From NCBI GenBank assembly GCA_009778535.1, contig WRJP01000094.1, positions 1 to 6,790 on the forward strand: DNA of 6,790 nt, read 5' to 3'. The stretch comes from Propionibacteriaceae bacterium. GTDB taxonomy: Bacteria > Actinomycetota > Actinomycetes > Propionibacteriales > Propionibacteriaceae. The position numbers and the translations under genes are program-made. Under the pieces are notes generated by a model. That model did not search any database, had not been told where the DNA came from, and was given only the letters and a program-made list of their open reading frames with translations. Below, piece by piece: positions 1-6,206 of this stretch (position 1 is the first letter of the stretch; every line of letters starts with the position of its first letter).

Positions 1-39
1 TTCCGTATCGTCGGCGGCAACCAACATGGCTTACCCGCC

Positions 40-73
40 GATTGAGTGTTGCTGTAGGCAATGTATCGAAATC
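40..73 (-). repeat. REP/MITE-like palindromic unit A
   Basis: Read on the minus strand this unit has the plan shared by the units at 100-130 and 154-189: GATT arm, conserved TCGATAC, a small variable hairpin (TTGC/GCAA, loop 5 nt), conserved ACTCAA, and a closing AATC. The outer GATT/AATC arms are complementary. It lies in inverted orientation to unit B, 26 nt away, so A and B could also pair with each other over TCGATAC and ACTCAA. The repeat structure is seen directly; calling it a REP-type mobile repeat is inference. Confidence 0.6.
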
Positions 74-99
74 GAGGGTGACCCTGGGTTCCCTTGTGG

Positions 100-130
100 G
101 ATTTCGATACGGCCTTCGGTCTACTCAATC
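100..130 (+). repeat. REP/MITE-like palindromic unit B
   Basis: The plan is GATTTCGATAC, then a hairpin GGCC-TTC-GGTC at 111-121, then TACTCAATC. The outer arms GATT (100-103) and AATC (127-130) pair. On the minus strand the tetranucleotide GTAG overlaps the 5' edge of the hairpin, which resembles the GTAG-plus-hairpin signature of REP sequences recognised by RAYT (IS200/IS605-like) transposases. I recall similar TTTCGATAC...TACTCAA intergenic repeats in several actinobacterial genomes, but this was not searched. Confidence 0.6.
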
Positions 131-138
131 TGCTTCGC

Positions 139-149
139 AGTTTCGATAC
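139..149 (+). repeat. Partial repeat unit D (5' arm only)
   Basis: AGTTTCGATAC matches the first arm of the neighbouring units but is followed within a few bases by the start of unit C, with no hairpin or ACTCAA arm of its own. It is preceded by a small perfect hairpin CTGC-TTC-GCAG (130-140). It is probably a truncated copy left by tandem rearrangement. Confidence 0.4.
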
Positions 150-153
150 ACCG

Positions 154-189
154 GGTTTCGATACATAAACCTACGGTTTGCACTCAACC
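154..189 (+). repeat. REP/MITE-like palindromic unit C
   Basis: It carries GGTTTCGATAC, a hairpin AAACC-TAC-GGTTT (167-179), then GCACTCAACC. The outer arms are GGTT/AACC, whereas units A and B have GATT/AATC: both sides changed together, which supports a selected base-paired structure. Its 3' half (174-194) is repeated imperfectly at 196-215 (CGGTTTGC...CAACCACCGG), a local direct repeat. Confidence 0.6.
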
Positions 190-214
190 ACCGGACGGTT
201 TGCGGCAACCACCG

Positions 215-252
215 GGTTGGCGGCAAACAGCGAGAGGGTCTCCTACTCAACC
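215..252 (+). repeat. Degenerate repeat unit E overlapping a gene end
   Basis: The 3' half is typical: hairpin GAGA-GGG-TCTC (232-242) directly followed by CTACTCAACC (243-252). The 5' arm keeps only GGTT (215-218) and has lost TCGATAC. On the minus strand GTAG (243-246) lies against the hairpin, as in unit B. The TAG stop of the small minus-strand gene (243-245) lies in this unit, so its last codons appear to be repeat-derived. Confidence 0.45.
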
Positions 253-584
253 TGATTATTATTATCTCGCAGTGCCTGCGCCGCCTCAATCGACTCATTA
301 TCGAACTGCGCCCAATCAATTCCGGCGGCATCGGGCACATACTGAATCCGGTCTTCAGGGATAGGTTTCTGTATTGGATGCACCTCAATGACGGTATCCT
401 CAACCTGCCAGTCCACACCCTCTCCGGCAGCGTAAGCGATGCCATCTGCGAACAGCAAATCCATGTCCATTCTCGATGATCCATCGGAGTGTTCTGCCAT
501 CATGGCATTAGTGATAGGAACGCTGATAAATGCATCACTGGTAATGGTGCGTCGCACACGGAGTAGTAAAGACATAGTACCCAT
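243..584 (-). CDS. Small acidic hypothetical protein, 113 aa
   Basis: I do not recognise this family. The product is soluble, acidic and has no signal peptide or membrane segment. It opens with a basic stretch (LLLRVRRTI, residues 6-14), followed by an alternating hydrophobic run (AFISVPITNAMM, 18-29) that could be a beta strand leading into a helix. A later segment WQVEDTVIEVHPIQKPIP (59-76) also looks structured. The tail is rich in D, N and Q (DNNNQVE). The coding case rests on this ordered, protein-like composition, the lack of a better frame, and a promoter-like TTGAAA/TAAACT pair (593-619) placed so that transcription would begin at or just before ATG 584. No Shine-Dalgarno is visible. 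Met4 (codon 573-575) is an alternative start. It lies downstream of cinA in the same direction but is probably transcribed separately. The C-terminal QVE and stop are encoded by repeat unit E, so the ancestral end may have differed. Confidence 0.6.
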   Translation of the reverse strand: MGTMSLLLRVRRTITSDAFISVPITNAMMAEHSDGSSRMDMDLLFADGIAYAAGEGVDWQVEDTVIEVHPIQKPIPEDRIQYVPDAAGIDWAQFDNESIEAAQALRDNNNQVE

Positions 585-592
585 ACCAATTT

Positions 593-619
593 AGTTTAGC
601 TGAGGATGATAGTTTTCAA
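593..619 (-). promoter_or_regulatory. Putative promoter of the small hypothetical gene
   Basis: On the minus strand TTGAAA (619-614) and TAAACT (598-593) are separated by 15 nt, a little short but otherwise close to -35/-10 consensus. Only 8 nt separate the -10 box from ATG 584, implying a leaderless or nearly leaderless mRNA. It was identified by eye only. Confidence 0.4.
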
Positions 620-650
620 ATGGCACTTTGTAACCATGACCCAAGAGCAT

Positions 651-680
651 GGCTCAAACCAACCAAACAAGTCTTGAGCC
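651..680 (-). terminator. Possible stem-loop after cinA
   Basis: GGCTCAA (651-657) and TTGAGCC (674-680) form a perfect 7-bp stem with a 16-nt loop, starting 2 nt beyond the cinA stop. No T-tract follows on the minus strand, so it is not a classical intrinsic terminator. Its place between the cinA end and the next promoter-like site supports a 3'-end role, but the large loop makes this weak. Confidence 0.3.
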
Positions 681-682
681 AG

Positions 683-1162
683 TTATTTGATACCCGCTGT
701 CTCGGCGAACATATCAAGGGCGGCGGCTACTGTTTGAGCACGAATTTCAAAGCGATCTCCAGTGAAATTGAAACGCTTAACAGCAACGCCTTGAACCCAG
801 CCCTTAGGTGAAGTGATCGCTATCCAAACCTCGCCGACATCGTGACCGTCTTGTCTTGTAGGGCCAGCCACTCCAGTGGTAGCGACACCCCAATCACTAT
901 CACAAACACGTTGCACACCCAGCGCGAGTTCTGAGGCAGTCTGCTCGCTAACTGGTCCGAATTCCGCAAGTACATCCTGCGCTACTCCTGCCAAAATGTG
1001 TTTCATCTGGGTCTGATAGGCGACTACTCCCCCACGCAGTACGGCTGAAGCTCCGGGTATCGCAGTTAATGCGGCTAACAACATACCGCCGGTGAGCGAT
1101 TCAGCGCAGGCCAGAGTTTGGTTAGCACGAGTTAATGTGGCGATGATGGTTTTGGCAGACAT
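683..1162 (-). CDS. cinA: Nicotinamide-nucleotide amidohydrolase (CinA C-terminal / PncC type)
   Basis: This 159-residue protein is a stand-alone CinA C-terminal domain (PncC), which hydrolyses nicotinamide mononucleotide to nicotinate mononucleotide and ammonia, salvaging the NMN released for example by NAD-dependent DNA ligase. Family motifs are all present: AESLTGG (20-26) with catalytic-type Ser22, GGVVAYQTQMK (44-54) with the conserved Tyr and Lys, VSEQTASELA (71-80), ATTGVAGPT (94-102), and GEVWIA (110-115). The N-terminal MoCF-like domain of long CinA proteins is absent, which is normal for the short form. Start ATG 1162 lies 6 nt after the pgsA stop with no clear Shine-Dalgarno, so translational coupling to pgsA is likely. 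In several actinobacteria this gene sits in the ftsK-pgsA-cinA neighbourhood near clgR or recA; neither follows here. The symbol pncC would be equally suitable. Confidence 0.93.
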   Translation of the reverse strand: MSAKTIIATLTRANQTLACAESLTGGMLLAALTAIPGASAVLRGGVVAYQTQMKHILAGVAQDVLAEFGPVSEQTASELALGVQRVCDSDWGVATTGVAGPTRQDGHDVGEVWIAITSPKGWVQGVAVKRFNFTGDRFEIRAQTVAAALDMFAETAGIK

Positions 1163-1168
1163 CGATAA

Positions 1169-1756
1169 TCAGTTTTGATTTTGCGTTGCAAGGTGAGCAT
1201 CACGCAGTTTCTTGGCATCGAGCACATACATCACTCCAGTAACTACCGTGAGCACGAAGGCAGCGCCCATCGTTAAATATGCCAGCCACTGCATAAATAC
1301 CGAATCAATCTTTAGCAGATACAGGATTAACGCAACCGATTGCAGAACGGTTTTAAGTTTTCCGCCCGCAGCGGCGGCCATCACCTGATATTTGAGCATC
1401 ACTACGCGCAGTGCAGTGATGCCCCATTCCCGAAGCAGTATCACCACTGTGACCCACCAAGGTAATTCTCCCAGCAGGCTCAGGCACACAAAGGCCGAAC
1501 CAGTAAGAACTTTGTCAGCAATCGGATCCCAGAGTTTTCCAAAATCGCTGGTCAAATCGTATTTTCGGGCAATCCAACCGTCAAAAAAGTCAGTGAGAAT
1601 CGCCAAGAAAAATGCACACGCTGAAGCTAACCTAAACGGCCAAAACTGCGGATCTGCAAAAAGGAAAATGATAAAGACTGGAACCAACGCAAGTCGCAGC
1701 ATCGTCAGCACATTTGGAACGTGTGCAAACCAGCTTTGCTGCGACCAGTCGGACAT
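1169..1756 (-). CDS. pgsA: CDP-diacylglycerol--glycerol-3-phosphate 3-phosphatidyltransferase
   Basis: This integral membrane enzyme condenses CDP-diacylglycerol with glycerol-3-phosphate to phosphatidylglycerophosphate, the committed step to phosphatidylglycerol and cardiolipin. The CDP-alcohol phosphotransferase signature is complete: D59-G60-x2-A63-R64-x8-G73-x3-D77-x3-D81, with the extra Asp56. The N-terminal VPNVLTMLRL (13-22) and the later GGKLKTVLQS segment (131-140) are typical of PgsA rather than other family members. About five to six hydrophobic segments are visible, and 195 residues is normal length. Start ATG 1756 is separated from the rimO stop by one nucleotide and has a Shine-Dalgarno AAAGGA within the rimO end, so the two are very probably cotranslated. 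Actinobacteria carry several CDP-alcohol transferases, so the exact substrate is a motif- and context-based assignment. Confidence 0.93.
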   Translation of the reverse strand: MSDWSQQSWFAHVPNVLTMLRLALVPVFIIFLFADPQFWPFRLASACAFFLAILTDFFDGWIARKYDLTSDFGKLWDPIADKVLTGSAFVCLSLLGELPWWVTVVILLREWGITALRVVMLKYQVMAAAAGGKLKTVLQSVALILYLLKIDSVFMQWLAYLTMGAAFVLTVVTGVMYVLDAKKLRDAHLATQNQN

Positions 1757-1757
1757 C

Positions 1758-3089
1758 TCATCCTTTCTGCGGCGAAACGATCAAATCGATCCCTTCGCTG
1801 CCGACGACCTTACACTTAGTTATGCTGCCTAGGATATTGGGTTTTTCGCCATCAAACATGCCGTCTATCAATGTGACCTGGCCATCTTCTGAACCTTGAT
1901 GGAATCCTCTCCCGGTAACCTCGTCTGAAAAAAGTACATCAATCACTTGCCCGATGCGAGCTGCTGCTCGTTGAGCCATAAGTTCATCGCAGAGCGAAGT
2001 TATCCATTCCACACGTGCAGCTATTTCGGATTCGCTCAACTGGGGATTCAACGTATAGCCGTGTGTTCCTTCTTCATTTGAGTAGCCAAAAACTCCAATA
2101 GCATCAAGATCGGCGGAAGCTAGGAAGTCTGCCAACACTTCCAAATCCGCTTCACTTTCCCCGGGAAACCCAACGATCACATTGGTGCGAACCCCAGCTT
2201 GCGGATTGCGCACCTTTATCGAATCCAGCAACGCCAGGAAAGACTCGCCGTCGCCATAGCGTCGCATTCGTTTTAAAACGCCGGCTGCCGCATGTTGGAA
2301 GGGAAGATCGAAATACGGCACGACGTGTTCGGTGCCACAGATCGCTTCTATCAGAGCTGGACGCATTTCTGCTGGTTGTAGGTAGGTTACTCGCAGCCAT
2401 TCCAGATCGGTTGTCGAAAGCGCGGCAAGAAGTTCCGGCAATCCCACTCCTGGGATATCTTTTCCGTACGAGGATGAATTTTCGCTGACCAACAGCGCTT
2501 CTACCACCCCATTTTCGGCAAGCCACTGCGCTTCGGCCACAATCTGTTCCAAAGGCCGCGAAATGTAGGAACCTCGTATTGCAGGAATAGCACAGAAAGC
2601 GCAATGTCGATCACACCCAGTGGCAATCTTGAGCGGCGCGGTAACACCAAGGTCAAGGCGCCTTCGTACGACTCGATCAACACCAGGGCTAGCCGTCAGA
2701 TTTGGCACCACCGTACGACGATCAACCGGAAGCTGCGCTGGTAGCAAACCACCGGCAGCGATCAAACGCAGCCGGTCTGCGATTTCGGGGTAGTCGTTAA
2801 AACTCAGCACAGCATCCACTTCGGGCAACTCGGCAGCGATCTCAGCTCCGTAGCGCTGCGCTAAACATCCCACCATCACGACGTGCTTTGCTTGACCGCT
2901 GAGTTTCAACTGTGCAGCGGCCAGTAGCTGATCGATCGAATCTCGCTTGGCAGCATCAATGAAACCGCAGGTGTTAACCATGATGGTGTCCGCTTGCGTT
3001 GGCTCAGCGACTAATTCAAAGCCGTCTGTCGTCAACGCTCCTGCCAATTCCTCAGCATCAACATCATTGCGCGCACAACCCAGCCTCAC
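1758..3089 (-). CDS. rimO: Ribosomal protein S12 methylthiotransferase RimO
   Basis: This radical-SAM enzyme adds a methylthio group to the conserved aspartate of ribosomal protein S12. Numbered from GTG 3089, the N-terminal UPF0004 domain holds the three auxiliary-cluster cysteines C5 (LGC), C41 (NTCGF) and C75 (VGCLAQ). The radical-SAM motif CDRHCAFC gives C159, C163 and C166. VRTNVIVGFPGE and the RimO-type YSNEEGT follow, and a C-terminal TRAM domain occupies about 375-443. RimO fits better than MiaB, given LGCARND, SNEEGT and the arrangement beside pgsA. The start is doubtful: GTG 3089 is the only standard start in the open frame, but it cuts off the first beta strand (VHVVRLGC) and has no Shine-Dalgarno. 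An ATC at 3126-3128 preceded by GAGGTG would give 456 residues and put the first cysteine at 18, close to E. coli RimO. The gene lies 19 nt after ftsK with the GTG start, or overlaps it with the ATC start. Confidence 0.92.
   Translation of the reverse strand: MRLGCARNDVDAEELAGALTTDGFELVAEPTQADTIMVNTCGFIDAAKRDSIDQLLAAAQLKLSGQAKHVVMVGCLAQRYGAEIAAELPEVDAVLSFNDYPEIADRLRLIAAGGLLPAQLPVDRRTVVPNLTASPGVDRVVRRRLDLGVTAPLKIATGCDRHCAFCAIPAIRGSYISRPLEQIVAEAQWLAENGVVEALLVSENSSSYGKDIPGVGLPELLAALSTTDLEWLRVTYLQPAEMRPALIEAICGTEHVVPYFDLPFQHAAAGVLKRMRRYGDGESFLALLDSIKVRNPQAGVRTNVIVGFPGESEADLEVLADFLASADLDAIGVFGYSNEEGTHGYTLNPQLSESEIAARVEWITSLCDELMAQRAAARIGQVIDVLFSDEVTGRGFHQGSEDGQVTLIDGMFDGEKPNILGSITKCKVVGSEGIDLIVSPQKG
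1761..1766 (-). promoter_or_regulatory. pgsA ribosome binding site
   Basis: AAAGGA lies in the last codons of rimO, with 4 nt before ATG 1756. It confirms the pgsA start and supports coupling to rimO translation. Confidence 0.7.
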
Positions 3090-3108
3090 TACATGAACGC
3101 GCTGTGTA

Positions 3109-5490
3109 TCAGTGCTGGTTTCGGAGATTGCTCAACACCTCATCTATGTCATCTGGTTTTACCAGTACTTCGCGGGGTTTCGACCCTTCTGATGGACCGA
3201 CGATACCGCGATTCTCCAAAATGTCCATCAAACGTCCGGCTTTTGCGAAACCGACGCGCAATTTACGCTGCAACATCGAAGTTGAACCTAACTGCAAACT
3301 GATTATCAACTGGGCGGCTTCCAACACCAACTCTAAATCGCCGCCGATGTCGTCAGCCACAGCCGCAGCACTGGCAGCCTTCGTCACATCTTCACGGTAG
3401 CTGGGAGCTTGTTGGTTGCTGACGTGTTGCACCACAGCCCTGATTTCGGATTCACTGACCCAAGCACCCTGCACTCGCAGTGGTTTCGATTGCCCCATAG
3501 GCAGGAAAAGTGCATCGCCCATACTGACTAGCTTTTCCGCGCCTGGAGTGTCCAAGATCACGCGCGAGTCGATCATCGAGCTTGCTGTAAACGCAAGTCG
3601 TGAAGGTACGTTAGCTTTAATAAGACCGGTCACAACATCAGTAGAGGGACGCTGCGTAGCCAAAACCAGATGAATGCCCGCAGCCCTGGCTAACTGGGTG
3701 ATTCGCGCTATCGAATCTTCCACATCTCTAGGTGCAACGATCATCAAGTCGGCTAACTCGTCGACAATGACCAGCAGGTAGGGGTACGGCTCTAGCACGC
3801 GTTCCGAACCTGGAAGTGGCTTCAATTGTTGGTTTCTGATCGCCTTATTGAAATCGTCTATATGTCGAAATCCAAACTCGGCTAAGTCCTGGTAGCGCAT
3901 GTCCATCTCCTTGACGACCCACGCTAAGGATTCGGCGGCTTTCTTTGCCGAGGTAATGATCGGGGTCACCAAATGCGGTATCCCCTCATAGTTGGTCAAC
4001 TCGACCCGCTTCGGGTCGATAAGCAGCATCCGGACTTCACCCGGAGTCGCGCGCATCAAGATAGAAGTAATTAGCGAGTTAACAAAACTCGACTTTCCGG
4101 CTCCGGTAGCACCACCAACAAGCAGGTGCGGCATCCGCGCCAGATTGGCAACGACGTACTCACCGTCAACATTTTTCCCAAGCCCTACGGTCATCGGATG
4201 ATGGTCATTGCGGGCCTTGTTGGAGCGCAGCACGTCTCCTAGCGAAACGATCTCGCGGTCTTTGTTGGGAATCTCGATACCGATTGCCGACTTGCCAGGA
4301 ATCGGGGAAAGGATGCGTACGTCAGCAGACGCGACAGCATAGGCGATGTTCTTTGAGACTGAAAGCACCTTCTCAACTTTCACGCCCATACCGAGTTCAA
4401 CTTCGTATCTGGTCACCTGCGGACCGCGGGTGTAGCCGGTGACTTCGGCATCGATGTCGAATTGACGCAGCACTTCGGCTAGGCGAGCCACTATCGCATC
4501 AGAAGCAGCGCTGCGTGACTTGGGTTCGGTGCCTGATTTCAACAAATCGGAGTCAGGCAGCGAATAGCTGTCAATCCCCTCTAAGGTGGGCTGCTGCGGA
4601 CGCAACAGCATTTCGGGTTCTGATTGTGCCATCACATCGAAAACGGCTCCGGTGCTGATCGGCTCAGTGAACACGTCGTCAGGGTTAGGCTCAGCGAAGC
4701 CACCCAACGAGTGTTCATCGGTGATCAACGGGGTATTAAATGCCTTATTTCCCTCATAGTCGATTTCTTTTGGTTTTTCCTTCTTAAAACGCTTTGTGAA
4801 ATTGCCGAACCGAGCCGGAACCTCGTTTAGCGGAATCCCCGCGATCACCAACACTCCAAAAAGTGCAAAGATCACCAAGATCGGCACCGCAATCCAAACC
4901 GACAGCAACTCAACCAACAGCGTCGAGGAGATGAAGCCCAGGAAACCGCCAGCTTGCATCACCAGTTCTGGATTTGCATAACGCGGCAGCCCAAACCCGA
5001 TGTGAATCAACCCCAGCACTCCCAACAGTGCCGAAGTCCAACCTATGATGTGGCGTCCCACCACAGAATTACGCTCGGGATGCCGCCAGATTCTCCAAGC
5101 CATCCAAAGCGCTAGGACTGGAACGACTACGCCGAAGCATCCAACGACTGACGCGACACCCACATGAATCCAATGCCCCAACGCGCCAGGTAAGCCAAAC
5201 CAGAATTGGCCAGCAACTATCATTGCGATTACGACTAAGGCCAGACCAGCGCCGTCGCGGCGTACCCCAGGATCAATATCGGCGGCACCATGCCCAATCG
5301 CTCTGGCTCCCTTGCCGAGAAGTGAACTCAGACCTCGCCAAATCGCCGCAATCCCCCTGCCAATCGCAGAGAAGAATTTAGCCGCGCCGGAAGGCCCGCT
5401 GGGTTTGCGGGCGGCAGGCTTGCTTTTTCCACTCGTTTTGGGCACGGATTTGTTCCGAGGCCGCGAAGGGGAAGACACGCGGGTTGTCAT
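3109..5490 (-). CDS. ftsK: DNA translocase FtsK
   Basis: FtsK is a septum-anchored, ATP-driven DNA pump that moves chromosome ends and activates dimer resolution during division. The 793 residues show the usual order. A basic Ser/Pro/Lys-rich cytoplasmic tail (1-40) is followed by hydrophobic membrane segments near 81-100, 110-133, 147-168 and 183-218, the last long enough for one or two passes. A fairly short acidic/Pro linker (about 235-325) leads to the alpha domain (about 328-425). The RecA-like motor follows, with Walker A GGATGAGKS (459-467), Walker B LLVIVDELADL (572-582) and ATQRPSTDVVTG (611-622). The C-terminal gamma winged helix (about 715-778) ends with RGIVGPSEGSKPREVLV. All key residues are intact. 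ATG 5490 has no good Shine-Dalgarno but is preceded by a TAGTCT box 6 nt away, so the mRNA may be leaderless. It is the first gene of the probable ftsK-rimO-pgsA-cinA operon. Confidence 0.97.
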   Translation of the reverse strand: MTTRVSSPSRPRNKSVPKTSGKSKPAARKPSGPSGAAKFFSAIGRGIAAIWRGLSSLLGKGARAIGHGAADIDPGVRRDGAGLALVVIAMIVAGQFWFGLPGALGHWIHVGVASVVGCFGVVVPVLALWMAWRIWRHPERNSVVGRHIIGWTSALLGVLGLIHIGFGLPRYANPELVMQAGGFLGFISSTLLVELLSVWIAVPILVIFALFGVLVIAGIPLNEVPARFGNFTKRFKKEKPKEIDYEGNKAFNTPLITDEHSLGGFAEPNPDDVFTEPISTGAVFDVMAQSEPEMLLRPQQPTLEGIDSYSLPDSDLLKSGTEPKSRSAASDAIVARLAEVLRQFDIDAEVTGYTRGPQVTRYEVELGMGVKVEKVLSVSKNIAYAVASADVRILSPIPGKSAIGIEIPNKDREIVSLGDVLRSNKARNDHHPMTVGLGKNVDGEYVVANLARMPHLLVGGATGAGKSSFVNSLITSILMRATPGEVRMLLIDPKRVELTNYEGIPHLVTPIITSAKKAAESLAWVVKEMDMRYQDLAEFGFRHIDDFNKAIRNQQLKPLPGSERVLEPYPYLLVIVDELADLMIVAPRDVEDSIARITQLARAAGIHLVLATQRPSTDVVTGLIKANVPSRLAFTASSMIDSRVILDTPGAEKLVSMGDALFLPMGQSKPLRVQGAWVSESEIRAVVQHVSNQQAPSYREDVTKAASAAAVADDIGGDLELVLEAAQLIISLQLGSTSMLQRKLRVGFAKAGRLMDILENRGIVGPSEGSKPREVLVKPDDIDEVLSNLRNQH
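3136..3141 (-). promoter_or_regulatory. Shine-Dalgarno-like site deciding the rimO start
   Basis: GAGGTG on the minus strand, inside the 3' end of ftsK, lies 7 nt before an in-frame ATC codon (3128-3126) of the extended rimO frame. No ATG, GTG or TTG of that frame is nearby. It favours initiation upstream of GTG 3089, although a chance match in ftsK codons is possible. Confidence 0.4.
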
Positions 5491-5496
5491 ATTTTC

Positions 5497-5502
5497 AGAC
5501 TA
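5497..5502 (-). promoter_or_regulatory. Putative -10 box of ftsK, leaderless
   Basis: On the minus strand TAGTCT (TANNNT type) is followed by six bases, GAAAAT, then the ATG of ftsK, placing the expected transcription start on the A of the start codon. No strong -35 box is visible; TGTTCA at 17-nt spacing is only half matched. Confidence 0.4.
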
Positions 5503-5561
5503 CCCCAGGGTTTTACGAATGAACAGAATCCACGCCGAGAGTTAGACAGTTGCAGCGACGG

Positions 5562-5584
5562 CGAACAAACCGATTGTTTGTTCG
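5562..5584. promoter_or_regulatory. Perfect inverted repeat between ftsK and the DUF3145 gene
   Basis: CGAACAAAC and GTTTGTTCG are perfect 9-bp arms around a 5-nt spacer (CGATT). The site is in the divergent intergenic region, 77 nt upstream of the DUF3145 start and 71 nt upstream of the ftsK start. The size and symmetry fit the operator of a dimeric regulator. It is not a standard actinobacterial SOS box: the CGAAC and GTTCG half-sites are 13 nt apart rather than 4. There is no T-tract, so a terminator is less likely. The regulator is unknown. Confidence 0.45.
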
Positions 5585-5650
5585 GATTCTATGTGGGAAG
5601 ATAGCCGTACCTCATGCGAGACGGTTCGGGGAAGGCCAAGCTCGTGAAAT

Positions 5651-5655
5651 GAGGT
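5651..5655 (+). promoter_or_regulatory. DUF3145 gene ribosome binding site
   Basis: GAGGT lies 5 nt before ATG 5661 and fixes that start over the out-of-frame ATG at 5657. It contrasts with ftsK and nadD, which have no clear site. Confidence 0.65.
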
Positions 5656-5660
5656 AATGA

Positions 5661-6140
5661 ATGGAAGCCACGCGCGGCATCATCTGGGTGCACTCCGCTG
5701 CTGGTGCGCTTTGTCCACATATCGAATGGGCGATCAGCAAAGCGCTATCACGCCCTTTTCATTTCGATTGGCTGCCGCAACCAGCTGAGCCAGGAATGCG
5801 ACGCGCCGAAACTGTTTGGTTTGGCGATATTTCAACCGGTGAAAAACTTGCAAGTGCCCTACTCAACTTGAGACACCTGCGTTTTGAAGTAACCACCGAA
5901 CCCACAAATACCAATGATGGTATGCGCTGGACGTATACCCCAAGTCTCGGTCTCCATGGCACCATAATCAACCGCTTTGGGGATTCATTAATTCATGAAG
6001 AACGTTTACGCAGCGCCTTGAAAGCTAAGAATCCGCACGCCGCTATTCACGAACTGCTAGGGACTGCTTGGGATGACGAATTGGAACCTTTCCGGGGCGA
6101 ATACAGCGGGCAAATAAAGTGGCTGCATGCTCTGGGATAG
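5661..6140 (+). CDS. DUF3145 domain-containing protein
   Basis: This 159-residue soluble protein matches, from memory, the actinobacterial DUF3145 family, whose function is not established. Family-like features are RGIIWVHSAAGALCPHIEWAIS (5-26), the FDWLPQP segment (35-41), LRFEVTTEP (73-81) and the near-C-terminal TAWDDELEPFRGEYSG (134-149) followed by IKWLHALG. It has no signal peptide or membrane segment and is close to the normal family length. The start is set by a GAGGT Shine-Dalgarno. The gene is divergent from ftsK, with a 170-bp intergenic region containing a perfect inverted repeat, and is followed after 66 nt by nadD. No metal-binding or catalytic motif is obvious. I recall DUF3145 genes beside the fabD-fabH-acpP-fabF cluster in other actinobacteria, so this position may be lineage-specific. 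Confidence 0.88.
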   Translation: MEATRGIIWVHSAAGALCPHIEWAISKALSRPFHFDWLPQPAEPGMRRAETVWFGDISTGEKLASALLNLRHLRFEVTTEPTNTNDGMRWTYTPSLGLHGTIINRFGDSLIHEERLRSALKAKNPHAAIHELLGTAWDDELEPFRGEYSGQIKWLHALG

Positions 6141-6194
6141 CCGGAGCAAACTGTTTATTTGGTTAATCTAGGTCGTTGATCTGCTGGATGCAGC

Positions 6195-6200
6195 TAGACT
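6195..6200 (+). promoter_or_regulatory. Putative -10 box of nadD, leaderless
   Basis: TAGACT (TANNNT type) ends 6 nt before GTG 6207, so transcription would begin on the start codon. Its first three bases, TAG, are also an in-frame stop, which excludes a longer nadD start. No good -35 is found at 16-18 nt; TTGATC (6176-6181) is only 13 nt away. Confidence 0.4.
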
Positions 6201-6206
6201 GTTACG

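Noticed and set aside
40..194. CRISPR array
   Set aside because: The repeats are short palindromes in both orientations with variable cores and no regular unique spacers, and no cas gene is present.
26..479. Two overlapping plus-strand open frames across the repeat cluster
   Set aside because: They read through palindromic repeats and the antisense of the small gene, are rich in Ser, Arg, Tyr and Cys without domain features, and have no plausible ribosome binding site.
125..484. Minus-strand open frame of 119 codons overlapping the small gene
   Set aside because: It overlaps the better candidate at 243-584 in another frame, its product is Arg/Cys/Trp-rich as in shadow frames, and it has no promoter-like signal.
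1392..1832. Plus-strand open frame antisense to pgsA and rimO
   Set aside because: It is fully antisense to genes with complete family motifs, and its composition is typical of a shadow frame.
2152..2604. Minus-strand frame of 150 codons inside rimO
   Set aside because: It is out of frame with an intact rimO that spans the same bases; the Cys/Arg/Ser-rich product has no recognisable features.
5562..5584. LexA/SOS box
   Set aside because: The actinobacterial box needs CGAAC and GTTCG separated by 4 nt; here they are separated by 13 nt.
6181..6193. Hairpin CTGC/GCAG before nadD as a terminator or riboswitch
   Set aside because: Only four base pairs, no T-tract, and it lies against the putative -10 box; no larger structure is visible.
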